Source: an uncultured Lachnospiraceae bacterium
GTDB lineage: Bacteria; Bacillota; Clostridia; Lachnospirales; Lachnospiraceae
DNA: 56,436 nucleotides
Assembly: GCA_910586095.1 (NCBI GenBank)
Contig: CAJUHQ010000009.1
Coordinates: 1 to 56,436 of the forward strand
Direction: 5' to 3'
The position numbers and the translations under genes are program-made. The notes beneath the pieces are model-generated. The model did not search any database. It saw only the letters and a program-made list of their open reading frames with translations, and had not been told where the DNA came from. This document shows positions 1 to 8,563 of the stretch, in pieces (within the stretch, counting starts at the first letter, position 1; each line of letters opens with the position of its first letter).

Positions 1-590
1 TCTGTCTGGTCATGTGTAACGTAAATGATAGTAGTACCTAATCTCTGATGTAATTTAGCGATCTCAATACGCATCTGCACACGCAATTTTGCATCCAAGT
101 TTGAAAGAGGCTCATCCATCAAGAACACTTTAGGATTACGCACAATAGCACGTCCCATAGCAACACGCTGTCTTTGTCCACCAGACAAAGCCTTTGGTTT
201 TCTGTCAAGAAGTGCTGTCAGGTCAAGGATCTTTGCTGCCTCTCTAACCATTTTATCTATTTCATTCTTAGGAACTTTTCTCAATTTCAAACCAAACGCC
301 ATATTGTCATATACAGACATATGGGGATACAGAGCATAGTTCTGGAATACCATTGCGATATCTCTATCCTTAGGCTCAACATCATTAACTAGTCTGTCGC
401 CAATCTTTAACTCGCCTGAAGAAATATCCTCAAGACCTGCAATCATACGAAGTGTAGTAGACTTACCACATCCTGAAGGACCAACGAAGATGATGAACTC
501 CTTGTCTGCAATCTCAAGGTTAAAATTTTTAACGGCTTCAAATCCGTTAGGATATACTTTGCAAACGTTCTTCAATGATAAACTTGCCAT
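1..590 (-). CDS. Sugar ABC transporter ATP-binding protein, UgpC/MsmK/MalK type (partial, C-terminus outside window)
   Basis: ATPase subunit that energises carbohydrate uptake ABC importers from the cytoplasmic side. The visible N-terminal part carries every ATPase motif in order: Walker A GPSGCGKST near residue 38, the Q-loop MVFQNYALYPHM, signature LSGGQRQR, Walker B VFLMDEPLSNLDA and the H-loop THDQ just before the edge. The start ATG is at 588-590, with a TTGGGAGG ribosome binding site about 10 bases upstream. MsmK/UgpC proteins typically serve several sugar importers and carry a C-terminal regulatory OB domain, which would lie beyond position 1. No permease or binding protein is in the window, so the substrate cannot be read. 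Family assignment is firm; the gene is cut by the window, not broken. Confidence 0.93.
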   Translation of the reverse strand, partial: MASLSLKNVCKVYPNGFEAVKNFNLEIADKEFIIFVGPSGCGKSTTLRMIAGLEDISSGELKIGDRLVNDVEPKDRDIAMVFQNYALYPHMSVYDNMAFGLKLRKVPKNEIDKMVREAAKILDLTALLDRKPKALSGGQRQRVAMGRAIVRNPKVFLMDEPLSNLDAKLRVQMRIEIAKLHQRLGTTIIYVTHDQT

Positions 591-855
591 TTTGAAATGC
601 CTCCCAATTTTAGTTTTTGCCCGCTGAAAACATCTTCCGTATGCCTTCAACACATTATTTTTTACATATGATTAGTATATATTAAAATTCCCTAAAATGC
701 TATGCCATAAATCCACAAATATTCATATGACCTTCTGTAAAAGTTGCTAACCGCCTACTGTCATTTTGTTAAATCATTCTTTCCAATAGACAATTTGCTT
801 AACTTCACAACACAATACTATACAGATTAACCAACAGATTTCTCAAGTTTATACT

Positions 856-1632
856 TTATTGTTCTTTCTCTGCACTTTTTTCAGCCACTTCAATAAACCT
901 ACCATCTTGAAATACCTTAGAAGGATGATTCCTTTCGTCAATTATACTATCTTCTTCATTCTCTATAGGCTCACTTTGGGCAAATATACCTTCATCTGAA
1001 TCCTCTGTGTCTTGCTCTACCTGCTCAAATGCTTCCTCATACTTGCGAAATACTTTTAGGAGCAAAATTGCCTTAAGATAAAGTACACAACCAAAACCTA
1101 AAAGAAACAGGGCTGGCATAATCCTAGGAATAAAATAAAAAATGACAATAGGAATTGCATAAGTAGCAATTAGCAAAAAAGTTGTTGGCAGATGTGACAA
1201 GGCCATCAAAAACGAATTTTTTATTGTGTTCTTGACAGTATTCATAAAATGTGCTTGTAGCGCAAACATGTAAACGGCCCCCATCAACAACACAATGGTT
1301 ACGGTAATCATACACATTAACATCCATTTTGGAAATGCTAAACCAGAATAAAGAACAATGCGATAATCAAAAAACAAAATTATTATTGCTGCTAGCACAA
1401 TTAGCCACATAATCGTCGCTTGCTTAAAATTTTCTCTAAATGCTTTCCAAAATCCTCTAATAATATAACTCTCCTGATCCCTGACCATCTTAAATCCGAT
1501 ATAATACGCTGCAGAAAAGGACGCTCCTATGGTGATAATTGGCATACAAAAAAATATAAAGAGCATGTTGAGTATCATGATATCGGCAATTTTATTTAAA
1601 AAATTCATTAATGGGCTGTCTAACTTAAACAT
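856..1632 (-). CDS. DUF624 (YesL-like) integral membrane protein
   Basis: Membrane protein of 258 residues with five or six hydrophobic segments and an acidic C-terminal tail of about 50 residues. The opening (MFKLDSPLMNFLNKIADIM, then a hydrophobic segment) and the following GASFSAAYYIGFKMVRDQES stretch are typical of DUF624/YesL proteins, which often lie beside carbohydrate ABC transporter genes in Firmicutes. Here an MsmK-type ATPase gene lies downstream on the same strand, in keeping with that pattern. The molecular function of the family is not known. A GGAGG site lies 8 bases before the ATG. It follows the HD-GYP gene by 48 bases, so the two are probably co-transcribed. Confidence 0.85.
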   Translation of the reverse strand: MFKLDSPLMNFLNKIADIMILNMLFIFFCMPIITIGASFSAAYYIGFKMVRDQESYIIRGFWKAFRENFKQATIMWLIVLAAIIILFFDYRIVLYSGLAFPKWMLMCMITVTIVLLMGAVYMFALQAHFMNTVKNTIKNSFLMALSHLPTTFLLIATYAIPIVIFYFIPRIMPALFLLGFGCVLYLKAILLLKVFRKYEEAFEQVEQDTEDSDEGIFAQSEPIENEEDSIIDERNHPSKVFQDGRFIEVAEKSAEKEQ

Positions 1633-1680
1633 TATTAATCCTCCGCTTTAGTTTCTTGCTAGTATGCTGCTGCACAAGCA

Positions 1681-2934
1681 TTATGTAAAGCTCTTGTATA
1701 CTTGATTGTAATTTCTCAATAACTTCTGATGCGTCACAAGCGTGGTTTCTGCTTTCTGAACTGCCCGCTCCATAATCTCATCGAAATGTTTTAGAAATGT
1801 ATCTGTGACAATTCCATCGTACTTACCTGTGATAATACCCTCATTGAGCTCGTCTACCACTTCCTGTTTCGTATGGGCTTCTCTGTATGGTTTTTCCTCG
1901 ATTGCGTTGACCACCTGCTCCGAAATCTGTAAGATCGCTTCCTTGTTTCCCATAGCGCTTCCCTTTAGTGCATGTGGATATCCGCTGCCATCAAAACGTT
2001 CATGATGTGCTGCCGCTATTTTGATAATCTCCTGTGACAATTTGCCCTCTAATGTCTTTTCCATAATTTCAACATGTGTCTTTATGAAATTTTTCTCCTC
2101 ATCATTTAGGCTTCGTGGTGCATTCAACAAGGAAGAAGGCATGGCAATCATACCAATATCATGCAATAGTGCTGCATAGTATACCTCGTTTTTATCATTT
2201 TCACTTAACTTTAATTTTCTACAAAGCTCACGACATACATGGATGGTTGCTATCGTCTCTGATACCATTCTCTCATTGCGAAGCCCTGTACAGTACATGA
2301 GCATTTTCAAATACCGCTCTTTCTCATCATCAGAAAAAAGTACATACTCTAAACTTTCACTGTACTCTTCCTTATACGTTCTATCGGCAAGCTTTGTGAA
2401 AATATCATATTTCTTGACAGTCTGTTCTAACAGTTCGCAAACTTCTGGATCAAATTTGCTTCCTGAATACTTTTGTAACATCTTATAGTCAAACTTTTCT
2501 CCAAAAGAACGCTGCCAGATATCCATCATCTCTGCTACCTTGAGCACTTCCATTTCAAAACGATATCTGTAATCCATATCTTTAGTGCGCGTATAATCCA
2601 TATGATGATATAGTACCATCTTGGACTGTTCCTCAAGTGGAGACAAATACTTAAGAAACAGGTATCCATACACTGTATGTGGTATCGAATTCTTTGTCTC
2701 AAAAGTCAGTTGCTTGCGTACATCATCTGTCTTGTATGCACCTATATCATGGAGTAGGGCAAGTGTCATATAATCTGCAATCTCATATCGCTCATACGTT
2801 TGTCTTGTTTCAAGCATTTTTGACATAATGTAGCTCACTCTCATGCAATGATGTGACAAGGGCTTATCCATAAGCCGCATAGTCTCGTATATCAAATTTA
2901 CTATATTCCTGCTTGTAATGTATTCTACTACCAT
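1681..2934 (-). CDS. Tandem HD-domain protein with C-terminal HD-GYP domain (possible cyclic-dinucleotide phosphodiesterase)
   Basis: A 417-residue protein with two HD-type domains. The N-terminal half has LLHDIGAYK and later LYHHMDYTRTKD, an HD-like domain. The C-terminal half carries the fuller HD-GYP signature: LLHDIGMIA near residue 258, followed by AAHHERFDGSGYP. HD-GYP domains hydrolyse c-di-GMP or related dinucleotides with a di-iron or tri-iron site. The DGSGYP motif is intact, so activity is plausible, but no regulatory domain is fused and the substrate is unproven. No transmembrane segment is visible, so it should be cytoplasmic. Start ATG follows an AGAGGG site. It lies 21 bases after the GNAT gene and 48 before the DUF624 gene. 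Confidence 0.86.
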   Translation of the reverse strand: MVVEYITSRNIVNLIYETMRLMDKPLSHHCMRVSYIMSKMLETRQTYERYEIADYMTLALLHDIGAYKTDDVRKQLTFETKNSIPHTVYGYLFLKYLSPLEEQSKMVLYHHMDYTRTKDMDYRYRFEMEVLKVAEMMDIWQRSFGEKFDYKMLQKYSGSKFDPEVCELLEQTVKKYDIFTKLADRTYKEEYSESLEYVLFSDDEKERYLKMLMYCTGLRNERMVSETIATIHVCRELCRKLKLSENDKNEVYYAALLHDIGMIAMPSSLLNAPRSLNDEEKNFIKTHVEIMEKTLEGKLSQEIIKIAAAHHERFDGSGYPHALKGSAMGNKEAILQISEQVVNAIEEKPYREAHTKQEVVDELNEGIITGKYDGIVTDTFLKHFDEIMERAVQKAETTLVTHQKLLRNYNQVYKSFT

Positions 2935-2955
2935 TTCTTCACCCTCTCATAAACA

Positions 2956-3471
2956 TTAAAATCGGTTGATTATGCGCTTCATTGGCGTAAATCGTATTCC
3001 GTCATTGACCTGCTCTACATCTGTATCCTGAAAACCAATATGATGATAAAAACCTATTGCGTAAGGCGCGGCATTAACTGTGACATAATGATGTCCCTCC
3101 TCCTTGAACACATAACTACATACATATTCTATCAACTGCCTCCCAATTCCCATTTTGTGATATCGCTCTTCCACAAAAAGCAATGAAATATGTGTCTCAT
3201 TTCGAAGGCTAATCATACCGACCATTTGCTTGCCATCATAGGCCCCAAAAAGCTGATAGGCTCCCATTACAAACATCCTGTGCAGTATAGTGTCTGTGAC
3301 AAAATCTTGAAAGCTTCCTATTCCCTGTGGGGTATAGTCCTTTGCCTCAAACCGCATAAATGTGCGCCACGCGAGTGCCATTGCATCCTCCCACTCATGT
3401 CGGTACGCGGGACGAACAATGATCTTTGCTGGTTTTAGCACACTTCCTCTACCGTTATGTCTCCATTCCAA
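2956..3471 (-). CDS. GNAT-family N-acetyltransferase
   Basis: A 171-residue cytoplasmic acetyltransferase of the GCN5 superfamily. The acetyl-CoA pyrophosphate-binding loop is seen as ERYHKMGIGRQLI (R-x-x-G-x-G/A form), followed by the family's typical C-terminal AAPYAIGFYHHIGF element. The substrate is not readable; small-molecule or protein amines are usual. The ATG start has a GAGGG site about 13 bases upstream, which is long. A GTG eleven codons further in (VLKPAKIIVRPA) with a GAGGAAGT site is an alternative, so the first 11 residues are uncertain. First gene of a likely three-gene unit with the HD-GYP and DUF624 genes. Confidence 0.85.
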   Translation of the reverse strand: MEWRHNGRGSVLKPAKIIVRPAYRHEWEDAMALAWRTFMRFEAKDYTPQGIGSFQDFVTDTILHRMFVMGAYQLFGAYDGKQMVGMISLRNETHISLLFVEERYHKMGIGRQLIEYVCSYVFKEEGHHYVTVNAAPYAIGFYHHIGFQDTDVEQVNDGIRFTPMKRIINRF

Positions 3472-3714
3472 TTTTGTGTTCCCTCTTTCACACTTTCTGT
3501 CATGTCTCTAGACTCTCTTTATCCGTGCTGCCAACATCAACGCGAACAAAATCGACACTCCATAAAAATATCTCAATATAGTATAACACATATTTTTGAA
3601 ATTGTATATTTTTTATAGAACTCTTTTTCCATCCTTTTATAAAAGTCTGATCGACAATCCATAAGGTACTTGTCTTGATAAAAGGAACTTGACATTCTTT
3701 CTCTGGATGCTTGT

Positions 3715-3756
3715 GTGCAATCGAGTAGGAAAGACTTTTCCTACTCTCCGCGTGCA
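3715..3756. repeat. Dispersed hairpin repeat, copy 1
   Basis: A perfect 10-bp stem GAGTAGGAAA / TTTCCTACTC with a 4-base loop (3723-3746), flanked by GCAATC on one side and a CCGCG-rich segment on the other. A second copy with the same flanks is at 7557-7593. This copy appears to sit inside a separate post-terminator motif: the GCAC of ATGCAC is repeated on the far side of the hairpin, as a short target duplication would be. Confidence 0.7.
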
Positions 3757-3793
3757 TAAAAAACACAGGCCTGTATTCACAAAGCCTGTGTTC
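3757..3793 (-). terminator. Intrinsic terminator of the HPr-like gene
   Basis: AACACAGGC and GCCTGTGTT form the stem, and on the minus strand the hairpin is followed by a run of six T. It begins about 15 bases past the stop codon of the HPr-like gene, as expected for Rho-independent termination. Confidence 0.85.
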
Positions 3794-3808
3794 TATCCAT
3801 TCTGTCTA

Positions 3809-4063
3809 TTATTGGCACACAAGAAATTTCTCAAGTGCCGCAACTGCCTCTCCCTCATCGTTCCCATTAGCGGATATTGTCACATTCATGCCCTCAGAGG
3901 GGTTAAAGGCAATAATTCCCATGATGCTTTTTGCATTGATCTTGTACTTATCATACTCCAAAAGAACTTCACTTTTGTACTGGCTTGCAATCTGAACAAT
4001 CTCTGCCAGCGGATGATCGTACCGCTTTTCAATGTTCTTTACCATTACTTCTCTTTTACACAC
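3809..4063 (-). CDS. HPr-like protein lacking the active-site histidine (Crh-like)
   Basis: An 84-residue protein that aligns end to end with HPr, the phosphocarrier of the sugar phosphotransferase system. The start is taken as GTG at 4061-4063, seven bases after GGAGGG. This puts the conserved Pro at residue 18, as in HPr, and a longer frame to 4111 has no such site. Where HPr has the H15-A-R-P motif this protein has Y-D-H-P, so the residue phosphorylated by enzyme I is absent. The Ser46 region (AKSIMG) is kept, as are EVLLEY and the C-terminal helix. That combination is known in Bacillus Crh, which acts only in regulation through Ser46 phosphorylation by HPr kinase. Regulatory role is inferred. 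Monocistronic, with its own terminator. Confidence 0.86.
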   Translation of the reverse strand: MCKREVMVKNIEKRYDHPLAEIVQIASQYKSEVLLEYDKYKINAKSIMGIIAFNPSEGMNVTISANGNDEGEAVAALEKFLVCQ

Positions 4064-4233
4064 ATCGAATCCCTCCGTCGTTGTTAGATGCCTTGAGAAC
4101 TGTCTAAACAAGAGAACAGTTCCTTACCGTTATTACTATTTTTCATCAAAGCCTATCATTTCAACCATGCATTATTTTCCCTCTTTTAAAGGGAAAAGTC
4201 AATGATTTTCCTTAAAATTTTTCTCAAGAGGCT

Positions 4234-4258
4234 AAAAACCGTGTTTTTCACGAAAAAC
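4234..4258 (-). terminator. Probable terminator after the hybrid histidine kinase gene
   Basis: A short CGTG-AAAAA-CACG hairpin followed on the minus strand by GTTTTT, directly after the stop codon at 4263. The stem is extended by A/T pairs on both sides. The stem is short, so strength is uncertain. Confidence 0.5.
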
Positions 4259-4262
4259 AGCC

Positions 4263-6698
4263 TTATTTTAAGTATTTCATTAGTATTTTCTGCAATACAT
4301 CAATATCAATCGGCTTAGACATATAGTCATCAAAACCCTTATTTATATATTCCTCCATAGCTCCAGCAACCGCATTGGCTGTCAAGACCACAATTGGAGT
4401 ACGATGACTAACGCTTTCAGTATGTTTGTGAAGATACAACATCAAATCTGTTCCACTGACTTGTGGCATCATATCGTCTGTGATAATTAGATCATAAACT
4501 GTCTGGTTTAATTGGTCAATAGCAGCCTGTCCGCCATCTGCGCGTTCCACTTGTATTTCAAGCATCTCAAGAATCGAGGCAATCACCTCCAGATTCATCT
4601 CATTGTCATCCACAACAAAGACACGCTTGCCAGGATACGTCGCCAATTCGGGTTCTATTTCTTCCTTAACATTTCCAAAACTTCCAAACCGTCTCTTATA
4701 GTCACCAATAGGTGCCAGTGAAACTACTTGTTGTGGCATGATTACCACAAAAGAAGCTCCCTTACCATACTCGCTATTCACACCAATCTTTCCATTCATG
4801 AGCTCTACTAGACGTGACGTGATGGGAAGTCCTAATCCAGTTCCTTCAATCGATCTATATTGAATCTTCCCATTTTGTCCATCAAGCTGCTCGAATTCTG
4901 TAAAAATTTTAGTAAAATCCTCCTCTTTAATTCCTATCCCACTATCAGATACCCGAAATTCCAAAATTATTTCTTGATCGTTCACCATTTCCTGTTTTCC
5001 AGCAGCTAACTCAACCCATCCTTGTGTAGTGTATTTGACCGCATTAGTCATTAAATTCGTCAATATTTGTTTGATACGTATTTCATCTCCATGTAGTAAG
5101 TCTGGCAAACTATCATCTATATCCAGCCGCAATTCAAGTTGTTTATCCTCTGCTCTTTGTTGTATCATAAGAAGCACATCATTGAGTATGGTAGAAAGAG
5201 AATAGTCTGACTCTACAATATCAAGTTTGCCTGCCTCTATCTTTGAAAAGTCTAGTACATCGCTGACTAATGCCAAAAGCGTTCGACCGGCACTTTGTAT
5301 ATTTGCTGCATATTCTTTGATCGTGCGATCATGTGCCTCATGTAAGATCATCTCATTCATGCCGACAATGGCATTTAAAGGCGTTCTCATTTCATGGGAC
5401 ATATGAGATAAAAAGCGGCTCTTTTGTTCACTTGCCTCCTCAATAGCTTCCTTCTCGCGCTGCATAATCATTTGGGTGGCTTCTTTGCGCATACTATTAA
5501 ATTCATGATGACACTTAACGATCCAAATCAGCATACAAGTGCTAAATACCAAAAAGCCACACCCAAATACTACAGAGGATGGATACACGACATTTCTCCA
5601 ATAGAACACAATTCCCACTATAGCAGTCACAAAAATTGCTCCGATTCCTATTAGCACTTCTCCTGAAAAGATCATCTTCTCCTGCCAAAAACTTACTATA
5701 CACAACAGACTACCAACTATAATAATAATATGTACAGGCATATAGAAGTTTGTCATATTATATGCAAAACATACAAAACCTATGACACCCATGATGACCA
5801 ACAAAAATTCAATGGTGGACAATACCATATATCGCATATGTCCTGGAAAAAATGCATGCCTAATAAACAACATAAATGGAATCGGCAACAAGAAGAACGA
5901 CAGTGCATTCACCCAGCTAATCATAAACGTTTTCTCTATAAAAATATTTAAACTGACACTGTCAGTACTTAAATAAACTACTGCTAATGCCATAAATATA
6001 TTGAGCCATTTTGTTGATTTTAGATCAGTGTCTTCCCCTGTAAGGAAAAAGAACACACTCAAAATCAGGCTAATCATTGTAAGAAATACAGCAATCAGAC
6101 AAATGAATAGGTTACTTCGCGATTTGCGAACCATATATCGAACAATCCCATAACGATCTCCCATAACAGGATATTGTATAATGACATGATCCTTTTCAAC
6201 TACGGAATGTAATTCAATCGTAATACAATCACCTGTCTGCATCCCCTGGGTTGACATTTGATGGAGTAAATCCATTTTTATCGCATAGGAACGATACTTC
6301 TCTTTAAAAGAACTTTCATACCATACCTTGTCATTTACATATACTTTAACATCTTGAGCCCGCGATCGAAAACATAGAAATTCCTCGTGGCTTGGGGTAT
6401 CTTCTAGCACCTTTTTTATTTTTATATATCCGTCCTGAGCTTGGGCCTTTAGACAATACCCATTGATAGTAGGTACTAAAGAAGATTCTGCGTTCGTGTC
6501 ATCATACCAGGATTCTCCAAACCACACATCATTTTTTCCCAAGTCTCTAAAACGCCCTTGTATTGGTGCATCTCTATAGATCCACATAGTTATTATCGCT
6601 ATAATAGTCAAAAAAATTCCCCACACAAACTTGCTGATAAGACCAAAATCACATTTTTTGTAGATATTCCAAAACCAATTTTTCATTATAATAACCAT
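4263..6698 (-). CDS. Hybrid sensor histidine kinase with extracellular domain, polytopic membrane region and receiver domain
   Basis: An 811-residue membrane sensor. Order: one membrane helix (about 21-40), an extracellular domain of about 150 residues, about seven membrane helices (197-395), a linker helix, the HisKA domain with SHEMRTPL (phospho-acceptor His435), the ATPase domain with N-box QILTNLMTNAVKYT, G1 DSGIGI and G2 GTGLGL, and a receiver with VVDDNEMN and the acceptor Asp of ITDDMMP. All key residues are present. The layout resembles 7TM-DISM-type receptors. It follows the response regulator gene by about 48 bases, and the two very likely form a system. The signal is unknown. MKNW, four codons later, is an alternative start. 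Confidence 0.9.
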   Translation of the reverse strand: MVIIMKNWFWNIYKKCDFGLISKFVWGIFLTIIAIITMWIYRDAPIQGRFRDLGKNDVWFGESWYDDTNAESSLVPTINGYCLKAQAQDGYIKIKKVLEDTPSHEEFLCFRSRAQDVKVYVNDKVWYESSFKEKYRSYAIKMDLLHQMSTQGMQTGDCITIELHSVVEKDHVIIQYPVMGDRYGIVRYMVRKSRSNLFICLIAVFLTMISLILSVFFFLTGEDTDLKSTKWLNIFMALAVVYLSTDSVSLNIFIEKTFMISWVNALSFFLLPIPFMLFIRHAFFPGHMRYMVLSTIEFLLVIMGVIGFVCFAYNMTNFYMPVHIIIIVGSLLCIVSFWQEKMIFSGEVLIGIGAIFVTAIVGIVFYWRNVVYPSSVVFGCGFLVFSTCMLIWIVKCHHEFNSMRKEATQMIMQREKEAIEEASEQKSRFLSHMSHEMRTPLNAIVGMNEMILHEAHDRTIKEYAANIQSAGRTLLALVSDVLDFSKIEAGKLDIVESDYSLSTILNDVLLMIQQRAEDKQLELRLDIDDSLPDLLHGDEIRIKQILTNLMTNAVKYTTQGWVELAAGKQEMVNDQEIILEFRVSDSGIGIKEEDFTKIFTEFEQLDGQNGKIQYRSIEGTGLGLPITSRLVELMNGKIGVNSEYGKGASFVVIMPQQVVSLAPIGDYKRRFGSFGNVKEEIEPELATYPGKRVFVVDDNEMNLEVIASILEMLEIQVERADGGQAAIDQLNQTVYDLIITDDMMPQVSGTDLMLYLHKHTESVSHRTPIVVLTANAVAGAMEEYINKGFDDYMSKPIDIDVLQKILMKYLK

Positions 6699-6746
6699 AC
6701 TTCTTTCTTAATCTGCGAATAATATTAATTGCCTTCAAGTACAAAT

Positions 6747-7514
6747 TCACATCAATCCCCCTTTGTACTTGTCTTCTATATACTCCCACATATAACCCAC
6801 ACCAAATATTGTTTTGATATAACTTTGCGCACCTAATTTTTCTGTCAATGTCTCTACAATCCCCGCCAACATAGATTCGCTAATATTAACTCTACTTTCT
6901 GTTCTTAATCTACTTATCAGTGCCTTTTTCTTTAGGACAATCCCTTTGTTTTCTATCAACATACGCAACAAAGCCTGTTCCATTAAAGTAAGCCTAATCT
7001 GTTTTCCTGCCTTGGAAAATTTTCCTTTTTCAAAATCAAACAGATATTCATCTATCAACATGCGCTGCTCATACTTTATGCTACATGGATAGGCTGAGCC
7101 AGTTGCCTCAAAACGTCCGCTTGCCTTAAAGCCAATATTCTTTCTTTTTCGATCAAACTGTGTATATATTTTTGCCAACAGCACAGCCGTGCTAAAAGGC
7201 TTTGTCACATAATCCATAATGCCCTGGCTTCCTAACTCAACCGCATCTGGTTTCCTGTTATTAGGCACAATCGCGATAACAGAAGCATCTTTTGACTTAT
7301 ATGTTCCTCTTCTAATCTCATATATCAAATCATAGCTATCACCATCTGATAGCTCAGTGTCCACTATAATCACCTCATAAACTTCTCTGTCTAATAGTTC
7401 TATCGCGGCTGCTATTGTATCGCAGCCAGTAAATTCTATCTCGTTGTCTTTAATAGATTCATCTAATCTTTCCATGAGCACGAAATCAGGCTCGATAAGC
7501 AATATCCTATTCAT
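6747..7514 (-). CDS. OmpR/PhoB-type response regulator
   Basis: A 255-residue regulator. An N-terminal receiver has IEPD as the acidic pair, the acceptor Asp52 in IIVDTELSDGDS, and K in MDYVTKPF. A C-terminal winged helix follows (KQIRLTLMEQALLRML to FGVGYMWEYIED). The domains are joined by an unusually long linker of about 40 residues. The start is the ATG at 7512-7514 after AGAAAGG; the TTG two codons earlier is less likely. First gene of a two-gene unit with the hybrid kinase. The kinase carries its own receiver, so the phosphotransfer route between them is open. Confidence 0.88.
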   Translation of the reverse strand: MNRILLIEPDFVLMERLDESIKDNEIEFTGCDTIAAAIELLDREVYEVIIVDTELSDGDSYDLIYEIRRGTYKSKDASVIAIVPNNRKPDAVELGSQGIMDYVTKPFSTAVLLAKIYTQFDRKRKNIGFKASGRFEATGSAYPCSIKYEQRMLIDEYLFDFEKGKFSKAGKQIRLTLMEQALLRMLIENKGIVLKKKALISRLRTESRVNISESMLAGIVETLTEKLGAQSYIKTIFGVGYMWEYIEDKYKGGLM

Positions 7515-7556
7515 ATTCAAGTCTTACCTTTCTGCATTGATTGCTATTATCCTGTT

Positions 7557-7593
7557 GCAATCGAGTAGAAAATGTTCTTCTACTCGTCGCGCG
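7557..7593. repeat. Dispersed hairpin repeat, copy 2
   Basis: CGAGTAGAA / TTCTACTCG stem (7562-7586) with a 7-base loop, the same TTGCAATCGAGTAG left flank and CGCG-rich right flank as the copy at 3715-3756. Confidence 0.65.
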
Positions 7594-7642
7594 CCATGCG
7601 CCACTTTAGCAGCATATCTTTTGTGCATAGAGCTACGCATAA

Positions 7643-7682
7643 ACAATAATCCCCCTATCTATATTATCAGGGGGATTATTGT
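7643..7682. terminator. Long palindrome, probable bidirectional terminator
   Basis: ACAATAATCCCCCT pairs with AGGGGGATTATTGT (14-bp perfect stem, 12-base loop). On the plus side it is followed by TTTTATTTTATT. It lies upstream of the response regulator and downstream of spmB on the minus strand, so it most likely ends the spmB transcript, although the best T-run is on the plus side. Confidence 0.6.
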
Positions 7683-8038
7683 GTTTTATTTTATTAATTG
7701 CAGACTTGTCATTATATGACTCTTATATAAGTATGCTATTGAATTATATCTATTATGCAGTATCAGCAACTACTAACTATCATTCTACGCTGCCTTCCCC
7801 CTTCTGTATCAAATTATACACTATTCCACCAATTATTCAATTATTTTTCACAAAATACCAAAAACCCTTCTCATTTATACTGCTGTCAACAGCCCCACAA
7901 ACCAAGTTTGTAAACACACCATAACATAATTGTCAAAAAAAGTTCAAATGTTTGGTCAAATAGACAGGGTAATAACATTATGAAGGGGTATGGCCAAACG
8001 ATAACCACTTATTTCTTGTAAATATAAAAAGAAAATTT

Positions 8039-8563
8039 TTATACGAGCAAACCTGCAAGAATAACACTGGCAATCAATCCTGCACATGTTGACAACAGTG
8101 CTCCCCCTAATGTCCATCTAGTCTTTGTTACTTTGATCGCCATAAAGTAAACTGACATCGTATAAAATACCGTTTCTGTACTGGCAAGTGCTAACGAAGT
8201 GGCAAGACCTGCAAATGAATCTGTTCCGTATTCCTTAAAAATATCGAGTGCTAGTCCGGTTGCCGCAGATGAGGAGAACAATTTTACTACAAAGAGTGAT
8301 ACCAGCTCGTTAGGAAATCCATCAGCAAAATAGCCTATCACGATTCCTAGATACTTACCTGCAAATTCTAGAAAACCAGATGCTCTAAGCACACCCACTG
8401 CAACCATTAACCCAATAAGAGTTGGCACAATTCCTGCCACCGTCTTTATTCCTTCTTTTGCACCTTTTGTAAAACAAGCATAGATATCCTTCTTTTGTGA
8501 TAATCCCATAGCAACGATATAAAATATTAATGCTGGAATCAACATGTTTGATATTTGAGTCAT
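8039..8563 (-). CDS. spmB: Spore maturation protein B (SpmB)
   Basis: A 174-residue membrane protein of the nucleoside-recognition (Gate) family with four or five hydrophobic segments. The stretch GAKEGIKTVAGIVPTLIGLM, the LFSSSAATGLALDIF segment and the STETVFYTMSVYF motif are characteristic of SpmB. In Bacillus, SpmA and SpmB act in spore core dehydration. Length matches the family. An AGAAAGG site lies 11 bases before the ATG. The usual neighbour spmA is absent on both sides. The presence of the gene suggests sporulation ability or ancestry but does not prove it. Confidence 0.88.
   Translation of the reverse strand: MTQISNMLIPALIFYIVAMGLSQKKDIYACFTKGAKEGIKTVAGIVPTLIGLMVAVGVLRASGFLEFAGKYLGIVIGYFADGFPNELVSLFVVKLFSSSAATGLALDIFKEYGTDSFAGLATSLALASTETVFYTMSVYFMAIKVTKTRWTLGGALLSTCAGLIASVILAGLLV

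Larger units (their letters stand above)
3472..3808. other. Intergenic region with terminator, nested hairpin repeat and AT-rich tract
   Basis: No convincing gene. An open frame covering 3500-3766 on the minus strand runs through the repeat and terminator and has no ribosome binding site, so it was not called. The right side holds the HPr-like gene terminator (3757-3793), then the hairpin repeat at 3715-3756 and a motif ending AAGAATGTCA at 3689-3698. The left part, 3550-3620, is AT-rich and may hold the promoter for the GNAT operon. Confidence 0.5.
7515..8038. other. Intergenic region, 524 bases, with hairpin repeat and large palindrome
   Basis: Contains hairpin repeat copy 2 at 7557-7593 and the palindrome at 7643-7682. 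From 7690 to 8038 it is AT-rich and no gene is supported. Open frames here start without ribosome binding sites and run across the palindromes. Confidence 0.5.

Noticed and set aside
3500..3766. 88-residue frame upstream of the GNAT gene
   Set aside because: It reads through the terminator and hairpin repeat and has no ribosome binding site.
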